This document shows positions 36,939 to 46,602 of a stretch of DNA of 64,000 nt, one piece after another. The position numbers were made by a program, and so were the translations under genes. This DNA is from Polycyclovorans algicola TG408 (GTDB lineage: Bacteria; Pseudomonadota; Gammaproteobacteria; Nevskiales; Nevskiaceae), in assembly GCF_000711245.1 (NCBI RefSeq), contig NZ_JOMH01000001.1, forward strand, positions 2,040,830-2,104,829. Direction: 5' to 3'. Position 1 is the stretch's first letter. Each line of letters starts with the position of its first letter. The notes under the pieces were generated by a model. That model was not told where the DNA came from. It worked only from the letters and a program-made list of their open reading frames with translations, and ran no database searches.

Positions 36939-38065
36939 TCATGGGGCTGTGGGCGGTGTTCGTGTTGAGTCTGGTCGGCGCGCTGGCGCTGGGCCTGTGG
37001 GCGCGCTTCGAGCTGCTCACCCCCGACACCGTGAGTGAAGAATCCCGCCTCGAAATCGCCCCGGGCACGTCTTATCAGGGGGCCCTGGGGCAGCTCATCG
37101 ACGCAGGTCGGCTGAGCCGCCGCGAAGCGCTCTGGCTGCGCATTGAGGCCCGCCTGGTCGGCGCCCCGGAGGTCAAGGCCGGCGAATACCGGCTGGCGCC
37201 GGAGCAGAGCCCGTACCAGCTCCGCGACCTGCTGGTCGGCGGCGACGTGCTGTTGCACCGCATTCAAATCGTCGAAGGCTGGACCACCCAACAGGCGGTG
37301 GCGGCGGTGCGTCGCGATCCGGCCATCGTCCAAGAGCTGACCGAAGAAGACTTGGCGCTGAACCGTCTGATGGCGGCGCTGGGCCTTGAGGGTGAATCGG
37401 CCGAAGGGCGTTTCAAGCCCGACACTTACGCGTTTCCCAAAGGCACCACCGACCGCGCGTTTCTGCGCCGTGCGGCGCTTGCGCAGACCGCCGAGCTTGA
37501 ACGCTGGTGGTCACAGCGGGCCGATGACCTGCCGCTGGACAATCCCGACGAGCTGCTGATTCTCGCCTCAATCATCGAAAAGGAGACCGGTCTGTCGGAA
37601 GAGCGCTTTGAGGTTGCCGGGGTGTTCATCAACCGGCTGCGGCGCGGTATGCGGCTGCAGACCGACCCGACCGTGGCTTATGGCGTGGCCGCCGATTTTT
37701 CCGGTCGTCTGTTGCGCAAGCATCTCGACACCGACACCCCGTTCAACACCTACACCCGTGACGGGCTGCCGCCCACAGCCATCTGTCTGCCGGGCAGCGC
37801 CTCGTTGCAGGCGGCGGTCGAACCGGCCGTCACCGACAAGCTGTTTTTTGTCGCGCGCGGTGACGGCAGTGGCGGCCACGTGTTCTCGAAGACGCTGGCC
37901 GAGCACAATGCCGCCGTGCAGCGCTATCGCGAGGCAATACGCGCCCAGCGGCTGCCGCCGCCAACGCCGGCGGCCGAGCCCGCGGTCACGCCAATCCCTG
38001 ACGATGCGCCGGTGGCGGCTCCTGCCGACCTGCCGGCCGACACACCCGAAGCAGACCTCGAATGA
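36926..38065 (+). CDS. mltG: Endolytic murein transglycosylase MltG
   Basis: Inner-membrane enzyme of 379 residues that cuts nascent glycan strands and sets chain length. A TM helix lies at about residues 5-25 (MGLWAVFVLSLVGALALGLW), then a LysM-like segment and the YceG catalytic core with SIIEKETGLSEERFEVAGVFINRL (catalytic Glu) and QTDPTVAYG. The last 45 residues are a Pro/Ala-rich tail. The ATG at 36926 fits the signal-anchor; the longer frame reads inside pabC. It overlaps tmk by four bases. Confidence 0.94.
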   Translation: MRRLIMGLWAVFVLSLVGALALGLWARFELLTPDTVSEESRLEIAPGTSYQGALGQLIDAGRLSRREALWLRIEARLVGAPEVKAGEYRLAPEQSPYQLRDLLVGGDVLLHRIQIVEGWTTQQAVAAVRRDPAIVQELTEEDLALNRLMAALGLEGESAEGRFKPDTYAFPKGTTDRAFLRRAALAQTAELERWWSQRADDLPLDNPDELLILASIIEKETGLSEERFEVAGVFINRLRRGMRLQTDPTVAYGVAADFSGRLLRKHLDTDTPFNTYTRDGLPPTAICLPGSASLQAAVEPAVTDKLFFVARGDGSGGHVFSKTLAEHNAAVQRYREAIRAQRLPPPTPAAEPAVTPIPDDAPVAAPADLPADTPEADLE

Positions 38066-38697
38066 CCACTCGCGGTCGGCTGATCACCCTCGAAGGCGGC
38101 GAAGGCGCGGGCAAGAGCACGCTCGCCAGCGGACTGGTCGCGGCGCTTGCCGGCCAGGGGCGCAGCGTGGTGCAAACCCGTGAACCCGGCGGCTCACCGC
38201 TGGCCGAAGCGCTGCGTGGCCTGGTGTTGCAGTCCTGGGACGAGGGTATGACCCCGCAGACCGAGGCGCTGATCATGTCGGCGGCGCGCGCCGCACATTG
38301 GCGGGCCAAGATTGCTCCGGCACTGGCGGCCGGGCAGTGGGTGATCTGTGATCGCTTCATCGACTCCACTGCGGCCTATCAGGGCAGTGCTGGCGTCACA
38401 CCGGCCCAGTTGACTGCGCTGGCCGAGTTGGCCGTCGACGGGCATCGGCCGGACCTGACGCTGCTGGTCGATCTCGACCCCGAAGTCGGTCTGTCGCGTG
38501 CCCGCCAGCGCGGTGACGGCAACCGGTTTGAAGCCGCCGAAATGGCGCGCCATCAGCGCATTCGCACCGCGTTTCTGGCTGCCGCTGCGGCCGAGCCGCA
38601 ACGCTTTCGGGTGCTCGACGGCATGTTGTCGGCCGAGGCGCTGTTGGCGGCGGCCATCGCCGCGGTGGTCGACGCGCAACAGGGCGGGTCCGCATGA
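38062..38697 (+). CDS. tmk: Thymidylate kinase
   Basis: Phosphorylates dTMP to dTDP; 211 residues. The P-loop GGEGAGKST is near residue 12, REPGGSPLAEALR follows, and the DR motif is in ICDRFIDSTAAYQG. The LID region RARQRGDGNRFE carries arginines, so it is the E. coli-like class. It overlaps mltG and holB by four bases each. Confidence 0.96.
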   Translation: MTTRGRLITLEGGEGAGKSTLASGLVAALAGQGRSVVQTREPGGSPLAEALRGLVLQSWDEGMTPQTEALIMSAARAAHWRAKIAPALAAGQWVICDRFIDSTAAYQGSAGVTPAQLTALAELAVDGHRPDLTLLVDLDPEVGLSRARQRGDGNRFEAAEMARHQRIRTAFLAAAAAEPQRFRVLDGMLSAEALLAAAIAAVVDAQQGGSA

Positions 38698-39662
38698 CCG
38701 ACGCGCGGGCCCCCTTCGCCTTCAAACCCCTGCCGTGGCACACGCCGCTGGTGTTGCGTTGGCGCGAGGCGGCGCAGCACGATGTTCGCCCCCAGGCGAC
38801 CCTGCTCGCCGGCCCACCCGGCAGCGGCAAGGCCTGGCTGGCCCAGGTGCTGGTCGCCGAAACCCTGTGCGAGCAACCGGTCGACGGCCCCTGCGGCCAG
38901 TGCAGCAGTTGCCACAAGTTGGCGCATGGCCTGCACCCCGACCTGATCTGGCTGCAGCGGGAGGTCGACGAAAAAACTGGCCGGCGGCGACGTGATATTC
39001 AGGTTGTGCAGGTGCGGCGGCTGATCGAGCGTCTGCACCTGAGCACGCATTACGCGCGCGGCCGGGTCGCGGTCATCGAGCCGGTGGAAGCGCTCAACGC
39101 AACCTCGACCAACGCCCTGCTGAAGACGTTGGAAGAGCCGCCCGCCGGCACCCATCTGATTCTCATCAGTGATCGGCCGCAGGCGCTGCTGGCGACCCTG
39201 CGCTCGCGTTGTGCGATCTGGCGCTGCCCGACGCCGACGCCGGATGAGGGGCGGGCGTGGCTGCGCGGGCAGGGTATCGACCCGGCCCCGGTGCCGTGGG
39301 CGCTGACCGCGCCACTGCAGGTCAAGCAATGGGCCGATGCCGAGCAACTGAGCGTGTTCGCCCGCTGGGATGACAACTGGCGCGCCGTGGCTGCGGGCCG
39401 CATGGCCCCGCTGGCGGCAGCGGCTGAGGTGGGCAAGGACGACGCGGCATCGTTTGTCGTCTGGCTGACCCGCTGGTGTCATCGCGGCATGACCCTGGCC
39501 GCCGAAGAAAACCAGCCCGCGCGGCTGCGGGCACTCGACGCGTTACTCGACGAGGTCATGGCCGCACCGGCGCAGCTGGCGGGCAATGTGCAGCCGGCGT
39601 TGCTGCTCGAATCGCTGGCCATCGGCTGGTGGCGTGCCACCGCCGCGCTGCGCCGTGTGTAA
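38694..39662 (+). CDS. holB: DNA polymerase III subunit delta'
   Basis: Clamp-loader subunit of 322 residues. The AAA+ module has GPPGSGKAWLAQVL, a Walker A ending in Ala-Trp rather than Lys-Ser/Thr, matching delta' as a non-ATPase. The zinc site is CGQCSSCHKLAHGLHPD, and sensor-1 SRC is in LRSRCAIWRCP. It overlaps tmk by four bases and precedes pilZ by 36 bases. Confidence 0.94.
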   Translation: MTDARAPFAFKPLPWHTPLVLRWREAAQHDVRPQATLLAGPPGSGKAWLAQVLVAETLCEQPVDGPCGQCSSCHKLAHGLHPDLIWLQREVDEKTGRRRRDIQVVQVRRLIERLHLSTHYARGRVAVIEPVEALNATSTNALLKTLEEPPAGTHLILISDRPQALLATLRSRCAIWRCPTPTPDEGRAWLRGQGIDPAPVPWALTAPLQVKQWADAEQLSVFARWDDNWRAVAAGRMAPLAAAAEVGKDDAASFVVWLTRWCHRGMTLAAEENQPARLRALDALLDEVMAAPAQLAGNVQPALLLESLAIGWWRATAALRRV

Positions 39663-39698
39663 ACTCGGGCCCATATTAAAACCCGTCGTCACACGCTC

Positions 39699-40061
39699 AT
39701 GAACCAGTCGCCGCGCAACGGTCCCACCCAACCCGGCATCCTGACGCTTAGCATCAAGGACAAAGCCTCGCTGTCGGCGGCGTACATGCCGTTCGTCAAG
39801 AACGGGGGGTTGTTCGTGCCCACGACCAAGGAATACCGACTGGGCGACGAGGTGTTCATGCTGCTCACGCTGATGGAAGACCCTGAGCGCATTCCGGTCG
39901 CCGGCAAGGTGGTCTGGGTGACGCCGCGTGGCGCCCAGAACAAGCGGCCGCAGGGCATCGGCGTGCAGTTCAGCGGGTCTGACAACGGTGCCACGCAGCG
40001 CAAGGTCGAAGGTCTGCTGGCCGGCGCGCTGGGACACGACCGCGCGTCGCATACCCTGTAG
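39699..40061 (+). CDS. pilZ: PilZ domain protein (type IV pilus assembly PilZ type)
   Basis: Small cytoplasmic protein of 120 residues needed for type IV pilus extension in pseudomonads and xanthomonads. The PilZ barrel includes KNGGLFVPTTKEYRLGDEVFMLLTLMEDPERIPVAGKVVWVTPRGAQ and GIGVQFSG. The RxxxR and D/NxSxxG c-di-GMP motifs are incomplete, as expected for founding PilZ. Downstream, the usual tatD is replaced by an alcohol dehydrogenase gene. Confidence 0.93.
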   Translation: MNQSPRNGPTQPGILTLSIKDKASLSAAYMPFVKNGGLFVPTTKEYRLGDEVFMLLTLMEDPERIPVAGKVVWVTPRGAQNKRPQGIGVQFSGSDNGATQRKVEGLLAGALGHDRASHTL

Positions 40062-40074
40062 CTTGACCACGGGC

Positions 40075-40100
40075 CAAGGCCTCTCAAGGCCTCTCAAGGC
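40075..40100. repeat. Short tandem repeat upstream of the alcohol dehydrogenase gene
   Basis: Two complete CTCTCAAGGC units (40081-40100) preceded by a partial CAAGGC (40075-40080). It is spaced one helical turn, in the 67-base gap between pilZ and the dehydrogenase. Confidence 0.7.
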
Positions 40101-40128
40101 CATTTTTCCAGTTTCCGGAGGTTCCCCG

Positions 40129-41184
40129 ATGACGATGACGCACGCCTATGCCGCCCCTGACGCCACCCAACCGCTAGCGCCCTGGACCTTGCAGCGCCGC
40201 GCGCCCCAGGCGCACGACGTCGATATTGAAATTCTTTACTGCGGCGTTTGCCATTCCGATGTCCACACCGCGCGCAGCGAATGGGGCGTCACGGTGTATC
40301 CCTGCGTGCCGGGTCACGAAATTATCGGCCGCGTCACGGCGGTGGGTGGCGCAGTGACGCGCTTCAAGGCCGGGCAAACGGTTGGCGTCGGCTGTCTGGT
40401 CGATGCCTGCCGACAATGCGGCGCCTGCGATGACGGGCTGGAACAGTACTGCGAGCGCGGCTTTACCGGCACCTATAACGGCAAGGACAAACACCTTGGC
40501 GGGGTCACCTTTGGCGGCTATTCAACGCGCATCGTGGTCGATGAAAATTTCGTGCTGCGGGTGCCGGACAACCTCGATCCGGCGGCTGCCGCGCCGCTGC
40601 TGTGTGCCGGGATCACCCTCTATTCACCGCTGCGGCACTGGAAGGTGGTGCCCGGCATGTCGGTGGGCATCGTCGGGCTGGGGGGCCTCGGCCACATGGG
40701 CGTCAAGCTGGCCCATGCGATGGGTGCCAAGGTCACCCTGTTCACCACCACCCCGGCCAAGGGCGCCGATGCGCAGCGACTGGGCGCCGACGAAGTGGTG
40801 GTGTCCACCGACGCCGCGCAGATGAAGGCCCAGGCCAAGCGCTTTGACCTGATCATCAATACGGTGGCCGTGGCCCATGATTTGAATCCGTATCTCGCTG
40901 CGCTCAAGCGTGACGGCACGCTGGTGTTGATCGGCGTGCCAGAAAAGCCGCACCCGACGCCGGCTGCGAGCAATCTGATCTTTCAACGTCGCAGCATTGG
41001 CGGGTCATTGATCGGCGGCATTGCCGAAACCCAGGAGATGCTCAATTTCTGCGGCGAGCACGGCATCGTCTCGGACATCGAACTGATCAAGATGCAGGAC
41101 ATCAACTATGCTTATGACCGCATGGTGCGCAGCGATGTGCGCTATCGCTTCGTGATTGATCTGGCGTCGTTGAAGCAGGCTTAA
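40129..41184 (+). CDS. NAD(P)-dependent zinc alcohol dehydrogenase (YahK/CAD type)
   Basis: Medium-chain dehydrogenase of 351 residues that probably reduces aldehydes. The catalytic zinc site is in CGVCHSDVHTARSEWG and PGHE. The structural zinc site is CRQCGACDDGLEQYC with four cysteines. The Rossmann motif is GLGGLGHMGVKLAHAMG. EWG and GTYNGKDKHLGGVTFGGYS place it in the cinnamyl-alcohol/YahK branch, usually NADPH-dependent. GGAGG precedes the ATG at 40129. It is a single gene; substrate unknown. Confidence 0.92.
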   Translation: MTMTHAYAAPDATQPLAPWTLQRRAPQAHDVDIEILYCGVCHSDVHTARSEWGVTVYPCVPGHEIIGRVTAVGGAVTRFKAGQTVGVGCLVDACRQCGACDDGLEQYCERGFTGTYNGKDKHLGGVTFGGYSTRIVVDENFVLRVPDNLDPAAAAPLLCAGITLYSPLRHWKVVPGMSVGIVGLGGLGHMGVKLAHAMGAKVTLFTTTPAKGADAQRLGADEVVVSTDAAQMKAQAKRFDLIINTVAVAHDLNPYLAALKRDGTLVLIGVPEKPHPTPAASNLIFQRRSIGGSLIGGIAETQEMLNFCGEHGIVSDIELIKMQDINYAYDRMVRSDVRYRFVIDLASLKQA

Positions 41185-41197
41185 GACCTCAAGAAAC

Positions 41198-41218
41198 CCC
41201 CGGCCGGTTTGGCCGGGG
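41198..41218. terminator. Hairpin between convergent genes
   Basis: CCCCGGCC/GGCCGGGG 8-bp stem with loop GGTTT. AAA precedes it, but no T tract follows on the plus strand, so it fits the minus-strand gene poorly and the dehydrogenase only as a pause or mRNA 3' end. Confidence 0.4.
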
Positions 41219-41242
41219 CTGTACTGCGCCAAGCGGCGACTT

Positions 41243-42388
41243 TCAGGGCACGTAGAGGGTGCCGCGCACCGTGTGCGGCCAGAGCCGCCCTTTGCGGTCT
41301 TGCAGGCCGGCGCCGACGGTGATGTCGTATTCGCCGGACTGCTCCAGTTTGAAGATCAGCAGGTGGTCATTGGCCGGCGAGATGGTCCATTCGCCGTCGA
41401 GCACGATGCCGCCGCGGATCACTTCGACGTTGCGGGACACGCTGCGCACGCTGTCGAAGCCGCCGTCGGTCATCAGCACGATGGCACGGTTGAACGACGC
41501 CGTACCGACATGAACGACGCCGAGCTGCTCTGGCGTGGTTGGGCGAAGCCACCAGGCCTCGGGATCATCCGAGGCAACCTGTGGGGCAGGCGCTGCTGTG
41601 GAGGCGGCGCGGCGGGTGGCTTGTGGCGCAGCGGTCGGGGCGGGCGTCCGCGGCTTTGAGCGGGCGTCGATGTCATGCGACGACGGTGCGATGGCGTTGT
41701 CGGCCAGCGGCGTGCCGGTGGACAGGGTTGACCCGCCGCCGGGTGCCTCGGTTGTTGCCGCTGCGGCACGATCAGGCGTGGGCGTGGGCGTGGGCGTGGG
41801 CGTGGGGCTGGGCGCTGCGGTGGCCGACGGCGACGGTTTTGGCTTTGCGGTGGCCGTGGGGGCCGGGGTTTTGCTGGGTGTCGGTGCCGCAGTGGGGCTC
41901 GCCGAGGGCGTCGGCGTCTGGCTGGGCGTCGGTGTGGCGTCACCGGCATCGCCATCGTCATTGCCCGCCATGTCGGCTTCGCCTTCAGCGCCCGCCTCCG
42001 CTTGCGACTCGGTGTCGGCGTCGGTCTGGGGTGAGGTGTCGCCCGTGTCCTCTTCGGACAACTCGGCCAGGCGTTCGGCGTCATCGGTCAGGGTGTCGGA
42101 CTCGTCGCTTGGCGTGCTCTCTTCGGTTGGGGCCGGGGCGTCCATGTCTTCCGAAAGCTGATCCGGTTCGGGCGGCGTGACATCAACCACCGTCTCGTCG
42201 ACGCCCATCAGCAAGCGTCCTGAAGGCAATGGCGCAGGGTCGAGCGGGCGATCAAGAATCTGCTCTGCCGTGACCCGCTTATCGGTGGCGGCCTGGTTCG
42301 AAGTCTCGATGGGGTTCAGCCTCTGCAGGCCAAAATAGGTCCCCAGCGCCGCAGCCACCGCTGCGAGGGTGATCATGAGAAAACGCAT
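41243..42388 (-). CDS. Membrane-anchored protein with long Pro/Thr/Ser-rich linker
   Basis: 381 residues of unknown family. An N-terminal hydrophobic anchor (about residues 4-20, [19 protein letters not shown]) is followed by an acidic stretch (about 75-145), a linker of Pro-Thr/Ser/Ala repeats (about 150-215) and a C-terminal folded domain of about 110 residues ([33 protein letters not shown] ... [28 protein letters not shown]). The linker would span periplasm or cell surface, holding the end domain away from the membrane. A five-unit 6-bp repeat encodes part of it. Partners cannot be deduced from its neighbours. Confidence 0.75.
   Translation of the reverse strand: MRFLMITLAAVAAALGTYFGLQRLNPIETSNQAATDKRVTAEQILDRPLDPAPLPSGRLLMGVDETVVDVTPPEPDQLSEDMDAPAPTEESTPSDESDTLTDDAERLAELSEEDTGDTSPQTDADTESQAEAGAEGEADMAGNDDGDAGDATPTPSQTPTPSASPTAAPTPSKTPAPTATAKPKPSPSATAAPSPTPTPTPTPTPDRAAAATTEAPGGGSTLSTGTPLADNAIAPSSHDIDARSKPRTPAPTAAPQATRRAASTAAPAPQVASDDPEAWWLRPTTPEQLGVVHVGTASFNRAIVLMTDGGFDSVRSVSRNVEVIRGGIVLDGEWTISPANDHLLIFKLEQSGEYDITVGAGLQDRKGRLWPHTVRGTLYVP
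41776..41805. repeat. Hexanucleotide tandem repeat, GCGTGG x5
   Basis: Five exact units within the Pro/Thr linker of the anchored protein, read on the minus strand as Pro-Thr repeats. Changes in copy number would keep frame and alter linker length. Confidence 0.9.
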
Positions 42389-42568
42389 CGTGGGTCTATC
42401 TCCTCAAGCTGAATCGGGTGCCGACTGTGGTCTCGGCTCATCTTGAGGTTAGCAGGAAGCCCGCCCGCCAACTGGCCCATTTGGCCGCCGCGCCAAGCGG
42501 CGAGGTCAATGCGCTGCGATAATGCGCGGCTTACTGTCGCGGCCCTATTTTGTGTTGAGGTTTTTCCC

Positions 42569-43990
42569 ATGACCGACCGCTATTTCGAGTTCACGCACTC
42601 GCCGTTTGGCAAGTCGATTTCCAATCTGCTGGGCTTGCCGCAGCCACCAAAGCTCGAACGGGCCGAAAGCCCCTGGGCGGTCGCGCCGCTTGACGGTCAA
42701 TCGGTGCTGCTCGCGGCCGCCCCTGGGTCAACGGCAGTGGCCGCGCTCCTCAAGTCGCTGAGTGCGATGGGCGCCAGCATTCGCATCGCGCCGGACCACG
42801 GTGGTCTCGCGGTCATCAAGTCCGCTGCACAGAAAGCGAAGATTGCCCTGGCCAGCGAGCCCGCCGCCGACAGTGGCGAGTCAGCGAGCCCCTGCATCGT
42901 GTTCGATGCCACCGGGTGCGAACAACCCGAAGACCTGCGCGCGCTGTACGACCTGTTTCACGCTCATATTGCCCGCCTGTCGGCGCGCGGTAGGGTGCTG
43001 GTGATTGGTCGTATCGCTGATGCCCAGACCGACGTTGGCGCGCGGACCTGTGCGGCGGCGCTGCGCGGCTTCGTCAAGTCGCTGGCCAAGGAGGTCGGCA
43101 AGAAAGGTTCGACCGTCAATCACATCGAGCTTGAAAGCGGCGCCGAAGCGCAGTTGGATGCCGCCCTGCGGTTTCTGTTGACGCCGCATGCTGCCTACGT
43201 GACCGGGCAGACGCTGACCGTCAGTGTGGGCACTGGCAAGACACCGACGCTACCGGGCTCGCTGCACGGCAAGGTGGCTGTGGTGACCGGCGCAGCGCGC
43301 GGCATCGGCGCGTCCATCGCCGAGACCCTGGTGCGTGAAGGCGCGCAGGTCGTCGGCATCGATCACCCGTCGCAGGAAGGCGCGTTGGGCGAGACCCTGA
43401 GCCGTTTGGGTGGCCACGGCATGGCACTGGACGTGACGGCGGCTGACGCCGGCGAGCGCATCGCGACCGAGGTGGCCGAGAAGTTTGGCGGTATCGACAT
43501 CATCGTCCACAACGCCGGCGTCACCCGCGACAAGATGATTCGCAACATGCCGCCGCATTTCTGGGACTTGGTGCTTGACATCAACCTCGGCTCGATTCTG
43601 CGTATCAATGAACGCCTGCTCAAAAGTGGCCTCAATGAAGGCGCGCGGGTGGTGTGCATTTCGTCGATTGGCGGCATCGCCGGCAACCCGGGGCAGACCA
43701 ATTACGCGGCGACCAAGGCCGGCATCATTGGTTACGTGGCTGGCTTGGCACCGACCCTGGCTGAGCAGGGCGGCGCCATCAACGCCATCGCGCCGGGCTA
43801 TATCGAAACGCAGATGACGGCGCAGATGCCGGTTGCCCCGCGTGAGGTCGGCCGACGACTCAGTTCGTTGTCCCAGGGCGGGCTGCCGCAGGACATCGCC
43901 GAAGCCGTGGTGTTCTTCGCCTCGCCGGCGGCGGCCGGGATCAACGGCAGCACGCTGCGTGTCTGTGGGCAGAATTTTGTCGGTGCCTGA
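42569..43990 (+). CDS. High-molecular-weight 3-oxoacyl-ACP reductase (FabG4-like)
   Basis: Two-domain SDR of 473 residues. The first 215 residues form a degenerate flavodoxin-like or SDR-like domain without a cofactor motif; the C-terminal domain is a complete ketoreductase: VVTGAARGIGASI, HNAGVTRDKMIRNM, ISSIGGIAGNPGQTNYAATKAG (Ser, Tyr, Lys) and INAIAPGYIETQM. The layout matches HMwFabG proteins such as mycobacterial FabG4. The likely role is reducing 3-ketoacyl chains longer than those handled by FabG. TTGAGG lies before the ATG at 42569. ribA follows closely. Confidence 0.88.
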   Translation: MTDRYFEFTHSPFGKSISNLLGLPQPPKLERAESPWAVAPLDGQSVLLAAAPGSTAVAALLKSLSAMGASIRIAPDHGGLAVIKSAAQKAKIALASEPAADSGESASPCIVFDATGCEQPEDLRALYDLFHAHIARLSARGRVLVIGRIADAQTDVGARTCAAALRGFVKSLAKEVGKKGSTVNHIELESGAEAQLDAALRFLLTPHAAYVTGQTLTVSVGTGKTPTLPGSLHGKVAVVTGAARGIGASIAETLVREGAQVVGIDHPSQEGALGETLSRLGGHGMALDVTAADAGERIATEVAEKFGGIDIIVHNAGVTRDKMIRNMPPHFWDLVLDINLGSILRINERLLKSGLNEGARVVCISSIGGIAGNPGQTNYAATKAGIIGYVAGLAPTLAEQGGAINAIAPGYIETQMTAQMPVAPREVGRRLSSLSQGGLPQDIAEAVVFFASPAAAGINGSTLRVCGQNFVGA

Positions 43991-44009
43991 AACCGCCGCA
44001 GTTCGTCCC

Positions 44010-44603
44010 ATGGTGCCGTTGCGGCGCCTGGCGACCTCGCGTCTGCCCACGCCGCACGGCCTGTTCCATATGGCGGTGTTTGCCGCCGATGATGACAAGG
44101 AGCACGTCGCGCTGTGGATGGGTGCACTCGAGGAAGGTCTGCCGCTGGTACGGATTCATTCCGAATGCCTGACCGGCGATGCCTTCATGTCGCTGCGCTG
44201 CGACTGTGGCCCCCAGTTGCAGTCGGCGCTGGCGCATATTGCCGCCGAAGGTCGCGGTGCGGTGATCTATTTGCGTCAAGAAGGACGCGGCATTGGTCTG
44301 GCCAACAAGATTCGCGCCTATGCCTTGCAGGACAGCGGCGCTGACACCGTCGAGGCCAATCACCAGCTGGGGCTGCCGGTCGATGCGCGTGATTTCAGCA
44401 TTGCCGTGGCCATGCTGGAAACCCTGAACGTACGACGTCTGCGGCTGATGACCAACAACCCGCGCAAGCTCGACGAGTTGCAGCGTGCCGGTTTCGAGGT
44501 GGTCGAGCGGGTGCCGATTCAGATCGTCGCCAACCCCTACAACGCGGCTTATCTTGAAACCAAGGCGCGCAAGATGGGGCACCTGCTGGACCCGGACGCG
44601 TGA
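44010..44603 (+). CDS. ribA: GTP cyclohydrolase II
   Basis: First committed enzyme of riboflavin synthesis, 197 residues. Zinc cysteines are in HSECLTGDAFMSLRCDCG, and the catalytic Tyr/Arg region is YLRQEGRGIGLANKIRAYALQD. GADTVEANHQLGLPVDARDF and MTNNPRKL are family signatures. The ATG at 44010 gives E. coli-like length; a GTG at 43983 overlapping the preceding stop is an alternative. No FMN riboswitch is visible ahead of it. It overlaps the UbiB-like gene by four bases (GTGA). Confidence 0.95.
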   Translation: MVPLRRLATSRLPTPHGLFHMAVFAADDDKEHVALWMGALEEGLPLVRIHSECLTGDAFMSLRCDCGPQLQSALAHIAAEGRGAVIYLRQEGRGIGLANKIRAYALQDSGADTVEANHQLGLPVDARDFSIAVAMLETLNVRRLRLMTNNPRKLDELQRAGFEVVERVPIQIVANPYNAAYLETKARKMGHLLDPDA

Positions 44604-46585
44604 AAGCGCCGCGCCCGCCTGAGCCGGTCAAGCGCGCCAGCCTGCTGGGCAGCCTCGGCCAGTTTTCGCTCTCCACGGTGCGCGCCACTCGCGGCTTTTC
44701 GCCGCTGATCAAGCTGTTGGGCAGTGAGGCCGACGCCACCCGCAGCGACCTGTCGGCGGCCGTCGACAGCGCGTTTGCCGGGCTTTATCAGCACCCGTTG
44801 TTGCAGCAGAGTGGCCGGCTCACCGGTTATCTGCGCCAGCGCGGCATGATTCCCAACGAGGCGTCCACCGAAGAGCTGATCCGCTTCTTGGTCGACCAGG
44901 CGATGGCGCGCAGCCCCATGCCGGTGCCGCAGGCGCTGGTCGATGAGTTCTGGCATTTCTTCAACGAGCTGTTTGCCAGCCCCGAACTGAAAGGCCTGGG
45001 CGAACTCGGGCTCGACATGGTGCGGCTGGTGCTCAAGACCTATGAGCCGATGCTGGTCGAGATCGTCAACTTGCTCAAGGCCGGGCGGCGCTTTAACCAG
45101 TGGCAGCTCGATGAAGTGATGCGTCGCGTCGCATTGATTCGCAGTGACCTGGTGATCATGCGTCGTCAGATCAAGGCGCTGCGTCATATTCGGCCGTTCT
45201 TCGCCGCCGACCCGGCCGACTTTGCCGCACAGGCGAAAATCGTCGCGCAGATGGTCCGCGAGTTTGGCCCGTTCTTCGTCAAGATGGCGCAGGTCGCCGC
45301 CGCCAATGCCGACCTGCTGCCGGACGAGATCGCCCGCGAACTGGCGGTGTTTCACGAAGACGTCCCGGCCATGACCGAGGCCGAGGTTAACGCCGCATTC
45401 CTGGAGTGCTACGGCGAGATGCCGCATAAGCGCTACCTCGACTTTGACCCGGCGAGACCGGTCAAGTCGGGTTCGATCGGCAGCGTTTACTTCGCCAAGA
45501 AGCCGTTCATCGAAGACGGCCTTGAAGTGCTGCGCCCGGTGGTGATCAAGGTCGGACGCCATAACATCGACCGCGAATTCGTGATCGGCAAGATGGTCAT
45601 GGGGCTGGCCATCATGTCGTCGCAGTATTGGGCGCCGCACTCGCGGCTGGCGCCGTTTCTGCGCGCCATGCAGGAGCAGGTTGACGAGTTCGTGGCCGGC
45701 TTCGTTGACGAACTCGACTTCGATGCCGAGGCCGCGCATCACCAGCGTTTCTTCGAGCGTGCCCGCCACTCGCAGATCTGGCACGTGCCCGAAATTTACG
45801 GTCACAGCCGCCGCATCATCGAGATGGAATACCTCGCCGATGCCGTCAGCCTGCCGCGGGCCCTGGCCAAGCGCTCGCCGCGTGAGCAGCGACGTTTTCA
45901 GCGACAGATCGTGCAGCGGCTCAGCTTCACCGTGGTGCGCCACATGCTGCGCCACCAGGAGATGCACGGTGACCTGCACCCCGGCAACATCATGGTCGGT
46001 GATGATGGCCGCCTGCACCTGATCGACTGGGGCAATGTCGTGTCGCTGGAGGGCAAGTGGAATGCGGTCTGGGACTATCTTGCGGCGGCCATTCTGGCCG
46101 ATACCGGTTTGTTGGCCGACGCGTTGATTCGCATGAGCACGGCGCCTGATCCGGGTTCGGCGCGTCGCCAGGACATCATCGCCGCGCTCGACGACACGCT
46201 GCGCCGTAAGGGCATCACGCCGCTGACGCGTCGCAACCTGCTGACCGAACTGCGTCGCGACGGCTGGGCCGGTCTGCATCGCCGCGGCCATGCGGTCCTG
46301 CAACTGATGAGCAATACCCAGCAACTGGGCGTGGTGATTCGCAAGGACTACCTGCACCTGTCGCGGGCGCTGTTCGCCGCCGCCGGCAGCGTCGGCGCGC
46401 TTTACGAGGGCGCCCCCAAGCGGCGCCTGTTGCAGGACCTGCTGATGGGCGGCGCCCAATTTCCGCTGATGCTGGCGCGCGAGTCCTTGGCCGAGCGGCT
46501 TGGCCGCAGCCGCACACGGTCGCCGCGCCCGGTCCCGGCGCTAATGAACGGTGGTGCCGAGCGCCTGGCGCTGGGCAACCGATAA
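44600..46585 (+). CDS. AarF/UbiB-family atypical kinase with altered motifs
   Basis: 661-residue protein-kinase-like ATPase; UbiB relatives assist quinone or lipid pathways. The catalytic loop [11 protein letters not shown] is at about 455 and the metal-binding LIDWGNV at about 474. Two family hallmarks differ: the N-terminal KxGQ motif reads FFVKMAQ at about 226, with Gly to Ala, and the Ala-rich nucleotide loop reads [10 protein letters not shown] at about 289. There are about 200 extra N-terminal residues, and the C-terminal TM helices of UbiB are not evident. It starts with GTG, coupled to ribA. It is likely a separate subfamily rather than UbiB itself. Confidence 0.85.
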   Translation: MKAPRPPEPVKRASLLGSLGQFSLSTVRATRGFSPLIKLLGSEADATRSDLSAAVDSAFAGLYQHPLLQQSGRLTGYLRQRGMIPNEASTEELIRFLVDQAMARSPMPVPQALVDEFWHFFNELFASPELKGLGELGLDMVRLVLKTYEPMLVEIVNLLKAGRRFNQWQLDEVMRRVALIRSDLVIMRRQIKALRHIRPFFAADPADFAAQAKIVAQMVREFGPFFVKMAQVAAANADLLPDEIARELAVFHEDVPAMTEAEVNAAFLECYGEMPHKRYLDFDPARPVKSGSIGSVYFAKKPFIEDGLEVLRPVVIKVGRHNIDREFVIGKMVMGLAIMSSQYWAPHSRLAPFLRAMQEQVDEFVAGFVDELDFDAEAAHHQRFFERARHSQIWHVPEIYGHSRRIIEMEYLADAVSLPRALAKRSPREQRRFQRQIVQRLSFTVVRHMLRHQEMHGDLHPGNIMVGDDGRLHLIDWGNVVSLEGKWNAVWDYLAAAILADTGLLADALIRMSTAPDPGSARRQDIIAALDDTLRRKGITPLTRRNLLTELRRDGWAGLHRRGHAVLQLMSNTQQLGVVIRKDYLHLSRALFAAAGSVGALYEGAPKRRLLQDLLMGGAQFPLMLARESLAERLGRSRTRSPRPVPALMNGGAERLALGNR

Positions 46586-46602
46586 AAGTTCGAGAACCGC
46601 GC

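Noticed and set aside
41776-41805. Tandem GCGTGG units considered as a CRISPR or iteron array
   Set aside because: The units are in frame inside a Pro/Thr linker and have no spacers; simple coding repeat.
43991-44009. FMN riboswitch ahead of ribA
   Set aside because: Only about 20 bases separate the stop of the preceding gene from ribA, leaving no room for the aptamer.
44549-46459. 636-codon minus-strand frame opposite the UbiB-like gene
   Set aside because: Although very long, it is His/Gln/Arg-rich without motifs and exactly mirrors the third-position bias of the kinase gene.
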